Origin: Miscanthus floridulus
Taxonomy: Eukaryota > Streptophyta > Magnoliopsida > Poales > Poaceae
NCBI RefSeq assembly: GCF_019320115.1
Contig: NC_089587.1
Span: forward strand, 106,441,158 to 106,505,157
Length of the DNA stretch: 64,000 nucleotides
Direction of reading: 5' to 3'
The first letter of the stretch is position 1; the number at the start of each line of letters is the position of its first letter. Shown one piece after another: positions 46,795-58,661 of the stretch. The position numbers and the translations under genes are program-made. Below the pieces are notes generated by a model. The model did no database searches. It saw only the letters and a list, made by a program, of their open reading frames with translations, and had not been told where the DNA came from.

Positions 46795-48267
46795 CGACCG
46801 ATTATTGGTGTTTGGCACCACTGAATAAAATCCCAAGTTCCACCACTATGTAGTACTATGCCTAGAAACACCGTTGAAAAAAATGTATGAATCAAGTTCT
46901 TGTTTCTGCCTAGAATCAATAATTCACATATCTGAAATGCATGAATCAAGCTCCCACTTTGTCCTAAAACCAATGATTCACATATCTCTATATGCATGGT
47001 CTGATGATAATCCAGGGGAGAAAAGGACCGACTCACAATTAAACCACCTAGGTGTCCTATCACACGCAAAGGGAGCAGCGACAAACACGCCAAAGAAAAG
47101 GTGAGGAGAATGGGGGGAAAGAGAGGCGAATAAGAAGGTGGAGCACATCCTTGAACACCAAGATGGTACAAGAAAGGCGAGATTTATAGTGCGTGCAAGA
47201 TTTGGAAACTACTTACCTTGATCTCACGCAAGTAGACACCTTAGTGTCTGGCCGCCCAATCTCACCGGCATAGGCCTAATCACGGCAATCAAACACTGCA
47301 CAACACAGGCATACCATAAAATCATTTTTTAATTAAGACAATACACAAACAAGTAGTATATAAGACTAAAACCTGGTAGATTGTCCAGCGACCACCTCCG
47401 TTGCAATCAATATCATCTTTGATATGTGACCTCCAATGTTCCAACACAAATCACTGTTGGTAACCTCACATCTTACACTGTGATTGCTCAAGAAACTAAT
47501 CTACACTCCACAACCTTTCTCTACATTACCCTTCCCATGAAGCCTCCACCGCTTCTTGCTTTTTCGCCAGATCTAAGTTGGTAGATAGGTGGTGGTGGCG
47601 ATGAGGGTTGGTGGATGATGGGGAGAGGGTAGGGTGTGGGGATAAGGGAAGGAAGGAGGGAAGGTTCTTTATAGTAACAAAAAATTGTGATAGAGCATAG
47701 ACAATATGAAGGCATCGAGTAGGAGCAGATATTTGTAGAGGTTACTAGGTGGAGAGAGAAACCGACAAAATATGCATGGGTGGCAGATGTTATAAAGTGG
47801 TGTGAGGTGTGAGAGAGTGCGACAAAGTGAGGGAGGGTCTTCCAAAAATTGTGATAGTGTATGGACATATGAAGGCATTGGTGAGGCGTTTGGTTGAGGG
47901 AAATGTAACATGATCTGGGGAATCGAGTCATGATACAGGTGCTTGGTTCGGCCCAGCCCATTATGAGCTACCGTGGAATCAGATAGCACTCCATTCACCG
48001 CTGTTACCACCCCTTCGTGAGCCTTATCCCATTATGCTACCGCCATATCCTCGCTTGAATGCTTTGAGCGCCTCCGATCTCGCAACCAAACAAATCAAGG
48101 AATCGGAGATCCTCCCGCTAGTCCCCCATCATCTATTTCCATTACTATTTACATTATTGGCCAGGACACCAAAAATCATCTGGGTGGGAGCAGCTACTTA
48201 TAGAAGTTATTGGACGAAGAGAGAAATCAATAAAAATATGTGTGAAAATATTATCATGTAGTGCATG
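46795..48267. other. Non-coding duplicated sequence, no gene seen
   Basis: Matches 151-1637. The frames seen here differ from those of the left copy by indels and stops, arguing against coding. Confidence 0.65.
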
Positions 48268-49877
48268 TGTTGACACCGAAATTTGGTTCGAGATAAGGAG
48301 GCCATAAGGTCGGAAACTTATCAAGGGAAAGCCAAGATATTCAGCAAGATTGACTAACTAAATTACCATCAACTGGATAAGATGATGTCATCATTTCAAG
48401 GGAATGGGCCCCATTGGCAGTAACGATAAGATATGAAGCGAGAAGACGCGTCGGACTTCATAGAACGGAAAGATTGAGGTCCAAGTTATCATAATTTAGA
48501 AAGCTTTGATTCTTTTCCAAGTTTTGTGATCGGTCTTATTCGACCAGGACTCGTAGTCAAGCCTCGGGTATAAATATTGAACCCCAGCTATTGTAATAGA
48601 CATCTCAGCGATCAATCAAAAATCAGTACCTTTACTTTTCGGCTTACGCCACCCCTTAGGAGTAGGAGTAGAGTAGATTTCGACGAGTTCTTCGGCAAGC
48701 AGGGCTGCCATCGGTTAAGTCCGACCTCTGGTTTGTCTGTGAGTATCCGTCACGACTTATAGTTTGTACAAGCTTGGTATAAGTTAGTTATCGTTAGTTA
48801 ATTGTAAGGTTGCAACGGTCCAGCTCGTATCTCTTACAATTACTGATACAAGTTACCCTCGATTCTTATCAAAATTTGTACGGTTGCATCGGTCCGGCTT
48901 GTATCTCATACAAATTTTGATACGGATTAGTTATTGGCTAAATCTATTAAGATTGGTAGGGTTTCCTTGTTGTTTTTAATAGATTTGCTAGTTATTGATC
49001 TTGTTATAATTAGTTTCTTACTATTTGTAACAAAATCACCCCTTGCTCGATTAAGATTGAAACAGATCGGCTTTATATCTCTTCAAATCATCGTCTTGTT
49101 GCTTTTCCCTGTTTACATCTTGCTTTGACGATGGTTTTGGTTAGCTTAGCCGTTTTGATCCAATCTTGATTGAAGATAGTATGTGGTCAGGACGTGTTTA
49201 ACCCTAAGTAAAGCTTGTTAGTTGATGAAATATGGTCTTGAACTGCTATTATGGCTGCCATCAATCCAATCGACCCCCAATGTTAGCACTATAGATTGGA
49301 AATCATCAAATAGTAAGTCTTAATTATGGTCAAACATAGCCTCTGGCTGCATGCTATGTCCGCATCGGCTATTTAGCCGATCGCCTGCGCTTTCTCGATC
49401 GTAGCATGTTTTCACGATTCTATTGAGCGTGTATAGATTCGTATCCTTTGAAGGTTTAACAAGTTATCTTTATCATGGCTGCATCGGTCCGGCTCGAACC
49501 CCACTGTTAGAGGTATTAGATTGAATCTGATAGGTGTATGAACTTATCCACGTTCAATGGTTGAGTGCTTGCATGTTACGAGTTTACTTTCATCAGAAAT
49601 GGCTGTTTTAGCCGATAGTCCGCACATTGAGAATATATTGGCTATTTACTTACTTTTACTTGTTTTTATCTGGGTTAAAAGCTAGTATGTTTCTCATTGA
49701 ATATGAATGCTTCCACGTCTACTTTTTACACCTTTTGCATGTTTTCATGATCATCGGTTGTTTAGATCTAAACAATTGAGCAACTAACAATTGTCGATAT
49801 GCTTGTTTTTACTTACCATGCATCATGAACATGATGGATATCGACTCTCTAGTCGATAGCCTTATCTCATCGGCTAC

Positions 49878-51441
49878 CGTCGGGGACCAATACTAGGGTA
49901 CCCAAAGAGGAGGAGCTAATAAGCATCAACACTAATTCATCTGAGCAGTTAAGAGCGTGACTACAGCTCCAACTGACCCCCAAGTGCGCAAGCTCCGCCT
50001 CACCCGACCTCTGAGGGCTGACTCTGCCTCGCCCGACCTCTGAGGGTGGGCTCCGCCTCGCCCGACACCGAGGCCATGGGCTCCGCCTCGCCTGACCTCT
50101 GAGGGCTGGCTCCACCTCACCCGACCTCTAAGGATGGGCTCTGCCTTGCTTGACACCAAGGCCACGGGCTCCACCTCACCCGGCCTCTAAGGGCTAGCTC
50201 TGCCTCGCTCGACCTCTGAGGATAGGCTCCACCTCGCCCGACACTAAGGCCATGGGGCTCCACCTCGCTCGACACCGAGGCCGTAGGCTCCACCTTGCCC
50301 GACCTCTGAGGGCTAGCTCTGCCTCGCTCGACCTCTGAGAGCTTGCTCCGCCTCGCCCGACCTCTGAGGGCTGGCTCCGCCTTGCCCGACCTCTATGGGC
50401 GGACTCCGCCTCGCCTGGCAACTAGGCCGTGGGCTCCGCCTCGCTCGGCCTTTGAGGGCTGGATCCACCTCGCCCAACCTCTGAGGGCTGGCTCCGCTTT
50501 TCCCGGCCTCTGAGGGCTAGCTTCGCCTCGCTTGACCTCTGAGGGTGGGCTCCGCCTCGTCCGACCCTTGGGTTTGTGCTCCGACTCGACTGGCCTCTAG
50601 GGGGACTCCGCCTCGACTAACCCCAAGTCCAGGGAATCCGTCTCACCCGACAGAGACCCATGCCACCGCTAACCACTCTAGGTCCAAGCAAATGGGCCTA
50701 AGTCAAAGCTCTGACACTAGGGAGGTGACCGGCATGCCCCGATATAACCTATGGTCATGATGGACCATACATGGGGATTCACATCAGGAATAGCATCAGG
50801 CGTACCGGTCATGTTGTGCCTAACCCTCATACAAGCACTGATAGGCGCGTCAGTTCACCACGACATCCGCCGGGACAAAGTGGAGCACCACGATCGGGAG
50901 ATGACGCCTACGCATGGTGCCAGTGATGGATAGGGCCGCGATGTGGAGCTATCCCTGTTGACGTCTACGGGGTCGGTGGGACCCGCATGAAGGAAAAGAA
51001 GGACCCAGCGATCCTGGAGGACTTCTTCTCCTTCTCATTCTCCTCTTTTCCCTCCACTGTAACATGTGCTTTCCCTTGTCCTATAAAAGGAAAGCAGGGC
51101 GTCCCATGAAGGGGACTCGACTCAAACGCGTCAAAACACATCACACCAATTTGGACTCAAACCCTGAATCGATTAGAACACATAAGCACATAGCCGAGAA
51201 GCGACCGAGCCCTTGGCACCCGTTTGCTCATCCACTAGAGACTTGGGACCTGTCCCTCTCTCAACCATTTGTAACCCCTACTATGAACTTTTAGTGCTAG
51301 TAACATGAGCAGCAGCAACAAACTAGACATAGGGACATTCTGCCTAAACCAGTATAAACCTCGTGTCCTCTTGGCACACCATCCGAGCCAGACACGCAAT
51401 ATTAGAAATTTACTAGCCGGTGGCAACTCAAAACACCGATA
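49878..51441 (+). mobile_element. Ty3/gypsy solo LTR, complete (right copy)
   Basis: 1564 bp, flanked by GCTAC at 49873-49877 and 51442-51446. It begins CGTCGGGGACC (usual TG changed to CG) and ends AACACCGATA. A TATA box in CCTATAAAAGG is at about 51081-51091. It contains the minisatellite at 49985-50640. No internal domain is present, so it is the product of LTR-LTR recombination. Confidence 0.93.
49985..50640. repeat. GC-rich minisatellite inside the solo LTR (right copy)
   Basis: More than 20 degenerate copies around GCCTCGCCCGACCTCTGAGG. The array is longer than in the left copy, so copy number has changed since the duplication. Confidence 0.88.
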
Positions 51442-51532
51442 GCTACTTAGCCGCACATTTGGAACTGTCTGGGCAAACATCGGCATGTTCCACCTTAAAT
51501 TACTGATCAATCTTGTCTCCTTGTCAATTGCA

Positions 51533-53337
51533 AGGTCAAATTGACTGGAATGTCCTAGGTCATGACCATCCGGTCCGGTGTCCTCCTAAGTCTGAGGAGA
51601 GCTTAGGATCTGCTCCACGTGGTTTCTCTCGGCTTGCTTCATGTGCAGGCGGCAGGACGTAACTTTTTTCCATCGACAGCATGACAAATAGATGGACAAA
51701 TAGCTAGAACAAGGCTCAACCCACAAACGGCATGACCTAGTCGACATTGTGTCCAGACAGACTTGGGCCGAAGGGACGGTGTAGTGTGCTGACCCAAGCA
51801 CAACCCATTTATACCTTGTATATATAGCTCTACTCACACCTATAACCCTAACTCTAGATACCACTAACATACTCATGGTCACACAGCATGCAGCCATAAC
51901 CGCCTTATGTCTTGCATCTCACCACTCCTCTCCCTTTTCCCCTCCTATTGTGCCCTATCCCCTACGCCAAAACTCCTACTCTAGTGCTCCCCTCTTATCC
52001 AATTGACTTCAAGCTCAATGGCTAATGCACGCTCCCATGTCCCCATGGATTAAGATTTGCACCTTGCCTTCGCCAAGAGGTGCTCCTCGCCTAGATTGCC
52101 AGGCAGCCATCGCCTTTCAATATTCCCTCTCTTTAAGCTCTAGAATGGCAAGCGCTTCTCATGAGCTCTTCGTGTTGTGTTAGTAACAATCTAATTGGGC
52201 CAAGCCTGATCCAGCCTAGGTCATGCCATGTCATGTTACCCATATGGCCATCTATAGGTTGTATTGCCCAAGCAAAAATAGGAGGAATATATCATTAATC
52301 TCTATTGTTGTTCTTCATTTAAATATATACATGGAGCTTGATATATAATATATGGATAATGCCTATTTTTCAACGCTTGAAATCACCAAAGTTTTCAGGT
52401 GACAAAACAACATAAAATGGCACTAAAGGATTTGTTGAGATTAGGGTTCAAGTGTTAAGGCTCTTGGGGTTACTAGAAGTATAGAGGGGACTTTCTCTTT
52501 TTACAGGGGAAGAGTGGGTAGCAGCAATGGCGGTCCTGTGCGAGGGTAGGATAGTGTGAGCCACTGGCCATAGGTGATGGTAGATAATCATATATGGGAA
52601 TGATGGGGTTAAAGGCACCATGACATAGGTGGATGGCTAGAGCGAGGTGGGGATGAACTCGAATTGCAATGGCACACGCATGGTCAGAAGGTTGAAGACA
52701 CAATCTAGGTAGCTAGATTTGATTCGATGGTTGAAAGGTGTTGCCTAAAAATTTTGTTTTCTAGGTGCCTGGTAAATAACAACTCCCTAGCATATAAGAA
52801 CTTAATTAAGTCATATGTATCCATGATTAGTACATAGATAAAAAAATTACCTCAATTGTCTAAAATTTATAAACTTACTAAGAACTAAATACCTTAAAAG
52901 CGGCTCCAATAGTAGCCCCTAAAATAGGGGGGCCATTTTCTTTGGCGCTACAATCAGCTCCTAACTCCAACGGCAATCCTTATTTTTGGCTCCTTGATTT
53001 ATTTTTAGTACACATAGATACATGGGACCCAGGACCCACCTATCATTGAGCCAACATGTTTTATTTTTCTTCCTTTCTTCTCTTTCCATACACATTCCCT
53101 CCCACCGCATCTATGTTGTCCTCTGGCCTATGCTTGATCCTCTTCCTCCCTAGGAGCACCTGTACTACCGGTAATGGATTTGGCAAGCATGGTGAGGAAG
53201 GACAGTGAGCAAAGCAAGGTGGAGGTAAGCGTAGTCGATGAGGAGATAGGCCCTATCCAATAGTGATGGAAGTGTTAGTGGCTATAGTCCAGGATCTTGA
53301 GCTTTGCATCTTAGAACATGAGCAGGTGTAGGACCGC
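51533..53337. other. Non-coding duplicated sequence, no gene seen
   Basis: Counterpart of 5391-7194, with no recognisable gene. Confidence 0.65.
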
Positions 53338-55254
53338 TGAAAGCTCTAGTTTGGTTTTGGTGAATTGATGAAACCCTAAGTGCTAACCTAGTTTATCTAA
53401 GTGATCATAAGATAGGTAGCATTATTCTAAGTGGTGAAGCAACGATGAAGATCATGATGATGGTGATGCCATGGTGATGATCAAGTGCTTGGGCTTAGAA
53501 AAGAAGAAAGAGAAAAACAAAAAGCTCAAGGCAAAGGTGAAAGTGATAGGAGCTTTTTGGTTTAGTGATCGAGACACTTAGCGATGATCACATTTAGGAT
53601 CGATAGCCGTACTATTAAGAGGGGTGAAACTCGTATCGAAATGCGGTTATCGAAGTGCCACTAGATGCTCTAACTCATTGCATATGCATTTAGGATCTAG
53701 TGGAGTGCTAACACCCTTGAAAACATTTGTGAAAATATGCTAACCATGTGCAAAAGGTGATACACTTGGTGGTTGGCACATTTGAGCAAGGGTGGAGAAG
53801 TTGGTGAAGTGAAGGAGGTGATAGTCACTAAAAACAGTGACCGGACACCGGTCACGTGGTGATCAGACTCGAGGGAGCAGCGTCTGGTCATTTATAAAAT
53901 CAGTGGTGTGCTCAGGCTACTCTCAGCCTAAGACCAGACATAGGTGACTGGACTCTGGCTAAACACTATTCAGCATCCGGTCCTGCTGATGTGGCAGCAT
54001 GCAGAGAAGAGGAGGAGCAGACGCACCAGCGTGTCCGGTCATGGTGGACCGGACAAGTTTGGTCAAAAAAAACCTGGCTCTGGTGCCTTACAGGAAATGA
54101 ACGGACTCCAGTGATGGAGCGTCCGGTCACTTTGAGTAGTGTGTCCGGTCACAACTTAACACGTGGCGGGAAGCAGACTAGCCGTTAAGATTGGGTGCTT
54201 AGCATTTGAAGCCAGGGATGACATGGCAGCCATTCGTTGACTGGATGCTGGTAGGGTGCGTTCGATCGATCCAACCGGCATGTCCAGTCCCCTTGATTTT
54301 CAGTGGAAAGGGGAGCCAACGGCTCTATTCGTGGGGGCTCTCTATTTAAGCCCCATGGCTGGCTCAAGCTCACTCTCTTGGCCATTTGCATTGACATAGC
54401 AACCTTGTGAGCTTAGCAAAAGCCCTCCCACTCATCTCCATCATTGATTCATCATCTTTGTGAGATTGGGAGTGAATCCAACTACATTGCTTGAGTATTT
54501 GCATCTAGAGGCACTTGGTGTTCGTGTTTCATTGTGGGATTCGCTTGTTACTCTTGGTGGTTGCCACCACCTAGATGGCTTGGAGCAGCAAGGATCATCG
54601 AGCGGAGGTTGGTGATTGTCTCTGGCTCCGATCATGGTGATTGTGAGGGGTTCTTGACCTTTTCCCGGTGGAGAGCCAAAAGGTACTCTAGTGGATTGCT
54701 CGTGGCTTGTATGATCATCATCTTGTGTTGGTTGTGCAGCACCCTATTGAGAGTTTGTCGTGTGATGCCAATTAGCGCGTGAACCTCCAAGTGAGTGAAT
54801 CGCCACAATGAGGACTAGCTTGCCAGCAAGCAAGTGAACCTCAGTAAAAAATCATTGTGTCATTATTTGATTTCGAGGTGATTGGTCTTCATTGGTATTC
54901 ATTCTTGTGATTGATTGGTTCATTCCTTGACTCGGCGGTATAACCATCTTGCTCTCTCTCTCTTTACATTACCGCAAACTAGTTGTCAAGCTCTTTAGTG
55001 TAGCTAGTCATGAAAGCTTGTTAGTTTGGTTAGTGTGGCTCTTTAGTTAGCCTTTGAGAGCGCACTAACTTAGTGTAGTGACATAGCCATTGTGTGGATA
55101 GAGACTATAGAAACTAGAATTGTGGTAGGTGGCTTGCATTTTTAGTAGACTAGCGCAACACTCGCTTTGTCTCATTTTGTCTAACTGGTTTGCTAAGTGT
55201 TGTTGTAGAAATTTTTAATAGGCTATTCACCCCCTCTACCATTACGACCTTTCA
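53338..55254 (+). mobile_element. 5' LTR of a Ty1/copia element, probably a Sirevirus
   Basis: 1917 bp, from TGAAAGCTCTAG to CGACCTTTCA, followed by the primer-binding site and gag. The ends TGAAAG...CTTTCA and the GTCCGGTCAC/GTGACCGGAC words spread through it resemble Sirevirus LTRs. Its first about 535 bp are in the duplicated region. Confidence 0.88.
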
Positions 55255-55256
55255 AG

Positions 55257-55268
55257 TGGTATCAGAGC
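55257..55268 (+). promoter_or_regulatory. Primer-binding site of the copia element
   Basis: TGGTATCAGAGC lies two bases after the LTR end; complementary to initiator tRNA-Met. Confidence 0.93.
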
Positions 55269-55572
55269 CGAGGTCACCGTGATTTGTGGCTTAACATCCT
55301 TCGGTGTCAAAATGGCTCAAATCAACAGCACCAAGTAGCCACCCCAATTTGATGGCACAAATTATCCATATTGGAAGTCAAAGATGACCACACATATCAA
55401 GTGAATCAATCGAAGGGTGTGAAAGATGGTAGAAACCAAAATTGAGATTGCCGATCCAGAGAATCCCACCGCTACCGAAGAACTGCTTCTCCAAAACAAT
55501 GACATTGCTCTAAGTGTCATTCATGATGCAATTGATGAGAGAACATTTGAGCAAATCAAGAACATTGAGATG

Positions 55573-57120
55573 TGTCGGTGTTTCGTACAAGCACCGGCAA
55601 GTAAATTTATAGTGATGCGCGTTAGGCTCGGATGGTGCGCTAAAGGACACAAGATTTATATTGGTTCAGGCCGAATGTCCCTATGTCCAGTCTGTTACTG
55701 CTCGTGTTATTAGCACCGAAAAACGGTTCATAGTAGGGGGTACAAATGATCGAGAGAGGTCTCAAGTCTCTGATGGAAGGGTTGAAAGGAGGCCAAGAGC
55801 TTGGTAGCAGCTTGACTGTGTGTGTTGTGTGTTGTGCCATCAAAAGTCGGTCCCTTTGTTGGAGGAAGCACATCCCCTTTTATAGATGAAGGGGACAGCT
55901 TTACAAGTAAGAGGGCTAGGGTGCATACGCTATCTAGCCTTGTTGTTCACGTCTACACAGCCTTGTTGTCCATTCTGGTGGGTGCGAAAGGATGATAAGC
56001 GCCTACAATACTGTCGTTGCCTCTGTAGAATGTCAGGATGGCTATAGAGTACTACCCCACGCATGGTATGGACTATGGTACAGTGGTTTTGACTTATGAG
56101 CCTCGCCCAGCCTTGCTCCGCACGCCTTCTAGTTCCCTCCGAACGGGAAGCTCCCGGTCGGATGGCTCCAGTCGGCCCTCAGTGCGCCGATTGGAGAAAA
56201 GCGGTGAGCAGGCTTCCCGCAAGCCCCGGTCGCAGGGTCAGAGTCGCGGGGTTAGAGCAGGAAGCAGTGCTGTGGGCAAAGCCTTTTGATCGGAGGGGGC
56301 GTCTGGAGGCTGAAGCGAATACTTCGATCCGGTGGACCCAAGGGGCCGGGAAGCGGACGCCGCTCCCCTGTGATCATAACGTGGTGACCGCACATCCGTC
56401 ATTTGTGGAGGATGTGATTCCTTTCCTGGACCGTAGTGGTTGTCGCATATCTTCGTCGGGTTCCGTGTCCCAGAGCTGAAGGCGGTGCCTACAACTCTAC
56501 AGGGCGAAGAGCATGCACCTGCAATACTTTTCAGGCTCTGCTACACCCAGAAGGGTCTAAAGCACCCATCCTGTCGTTCCCTAGCAGTACCTTTCCTATC
56601 GGGGCATAGGTTATGGTCCTTGAGGCCACGGTTGACCCGAACGTCTTGTCCTGCCCTGTACCTATCATCATGAGGGAACGGGGAGAGGTTGTCAGGCAAG
56701 ACAAAACTAGTCCTTGGACATCGAGTGAGGCGAGGTTCATCCTCGGACGTCGGGTGAGGCAGAGACCAGTCCTTATCCCTCGGAGGAGACCAAGCCCATC
56801 CCTCAGGGGTCAGGCGAGGCGGAGTCTATCCCTCAGCCCTCGGGCAAGGCGGAGCTGGCCCAAAGGCGTTTGGGCGAGGCGAAGTCTATCCCTCAGCCCT
56901 TGGGCGAGGCGGAGCTGGCCCAAAGGCATCGGGCAAGGCGGAGACTAGCCCTTAGCCCTCAGGCGAGGTGGAGCTAGCCCAAAGGCGTCGGGCGAGGCGG
57001 AACCAAACTCCCGTCATTCGGGCAAGGAACGTAGCGGCGCCCTTGTCCGTCTAGAAGTTTTTAACGTTCGATGGTTATTGGTTCCACCTCCAGGGGTACC
57101 CCGGTGTTAGGTCCCCGACA
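55573..57120 (-). mobile_element. Ty3/gypsy solo LTR in copia gag
   Basis: 1548 bp, inverted: starts TGTCGGTGTTTCG and ends TTAGGTCCCCGACA. AGATG is duplicated at 55568-55572 and 57121-57125. A minus-strand TATA-like CTATAAAAGGGG is at about 55872-55883. It contains an inverted minisatellite of the kind seen at 3948-4500, so the two solo LTRs belong to related families. Confidence 0.95.
56740..57030. repeat. GC-rich minisatellite in the second solo LTR
   Basis: About ten degenerate copies of GGGCGAGGCGGAG with GCCCAAAGGCGT or TATCCCTCAGCCCT between them. It is the opposite-strand counterpart of the CTCCGCCTCGCCC unit in the other solo LTR. Confidence 0.85.
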
Positions 57121-58661
57121 AGATGGCTCATGGGGCTTGGAAGAAGTTGGAAGAATCATTCGAGGGCACCAAAGCAATAAAGGATGCAAAGGCATACATT
57201 CTCAAGGAGAAATTTGCTAGCTTCAAGATGAAGGAAGATGAGAGTGTGTCGGACATATTCCATCGGATGGAAGTGCTTGTCAATGATATCAAAGCACTTG
57301 GTGAGAAGGTGGAGGACAAGGACTTCTCTCATAAGTTCTTGAGATGCTTACCCTCAAGATTTGGCATGTTGGTCACCTTGCTAGTGAGGACCGGTTTGGA
57401 CACAATGACACCAAACCAAATCTTGGGAGATATCTTGACCAATGATGCTTATAGAGATGATGATGAGAAGGAAGAAAAGATGGAGAAGAAAGATGACAAG
57501 AAGGATGACAAGAAGAAGAGTGTGGCATTCAAGGCCACATCATCCAAGGGCAAGGCAAAGCAAGAATCATCAAGTGAAGATGAATACTTGAGCTTTGATG
57601 AGATGGATGATGAGAAGATGGCTCTCTTTGTCAAGAGATTTGGTAAGTTCATGATGAAGAAGGGCTACCATGCTAGAAGAAAGAAGTCTTCATCTAAGAA
57701 CAAGAAAGAGTCAAGAAGGTGCTTCAATTGTGGAAGCAAGGATCATCTAATTGCTCAATGCTCATACAATAGCGACAATGATGATAACAACAAGAAGAGC
57801 AAGAAGAAGGACAAGAAGGAAAAGAAAGAGAAGAAGGACAAGATGACCATCAAGAAGAAGAAGAAGGGTGGTTCATATGTGGTCACTTGGGATAATGATG
57901 CTTCCTCAAGTGATGATGGTGATAGTGATGATGACAAGACCACCAAGAAGAAGGCTCTTGCAAGCATTGCTATCAATGAGAAGTCTTTTCTCTTCGACAC
58001 TCCATCATGCTTCATGGCTAAGGCCACTAAGGTCAATTATAAAGTGAGAGGAAGGCATTGGGTTAATGGTAGTGGGTGCACTCAACACATGACCGATGAT
58101 GCAAGAATGTTCAACTCAATCAACACCAATGGCAATGATGGTTATGATAGTATTACATTTGGTGACAATAGCAAAGGCAAGGTCAAGGGGCTTGGTAAGA
58201 TTGCAATATCCAATGACATGAGCATTTCCAATGTGTTGCTTGTTGAGAGCTTGAACTACAATTTGCTATCCGTGGCTCAATTGTGTGATCTTAGATTCAA
58301 ATGCATATTTGGGGTAGATGATGTAGAAATCATAAGTGTAGATGGCTCTAACTTGATCTTCAAAGGCTTTAGATATGAGAATCTATACTTGGTTGATTTC
58401 AATGATAGTGAAGCTCAATTGTCAATATGCTTGTTCACTAAGTCTAGCATGGGTTGGTTATGGCATAGAAGGCTTGGTTATATTGGAATAAAACAATTGA
58501 ATAGATTGGTTAAGCATGACTTGGTTAGAGGCTTCAAAGATGTGTTTGAGAAGGATAAGCTTTGTAGCTCTTGTCAAGCCGGCAAACAAGTTGGAAACAC
58601 CCATCCTAAGAAAAGCATGATGAGCACTAGTAAAGCATTTGAGTTATTGCATATGGACTTG

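Larger units (their letters stand above)
48268..51532 (+). mobile_element. LTR-type retroelement remnant with nested solo LTR (right copy)
   Basis: Starts TGTTGACACCGAAATTTGG like 1638, with TATAAATA at about 48570. Removing the solo LTR and one GCTAC gives a continuous sequence. The right end is uncertain, as in the left copy. Confidence 0.6.
46648..53871. repeat. Right copy of the direct segmental duplication
   Basis: Co-linear with 1-7732. This copy is the better preserved one: the nested solo LTR is complete with both target duplications, and the copia LTR at its right end runs on uninterrupted. It lacks the about 580-bp segment found at 3245-3830. Confidence 0.93.
55312..58661 (+). pseudogene. 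Copia gag and start of pol, interrupted and truncated
   Basis: ATG at 55312 (MAQINSTK), then the gag UBN2-type domain (FDGTNYPYWKSKM...). Stops occur at about 55336, 55402 and 55420. The frame is split by the solo LTR at 55573-57120; removing it and one AGATG restores NIEMAHGAWKKLEESF. Further domains: a zinc knuckle CFNCGSKDHLIAQC (57719-57762), a Lys-rich tract, a protease start reading WVNGSGCTQHMT (58059-58095) where copia proteases have WVxDSG, and a GAG-pre-integrase domain with LWHRRLGYIGIKQLN and CSSCQAGKQ. It ends at ELLHMDL, just where the integrase core should begin, because a second copia element inserted there. The protease has lost its catalytic Asp (now Gly). Confidence 0.93.

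Noticed and set aside
1..53871. 1-7732 and 46648-53871 as the two LTRs of one giant retrotransposon
   Set aside because: No TG...CA ends, primer site or polypurine tract fit, and each copy holds several separate elements including the same nested solo LTR.
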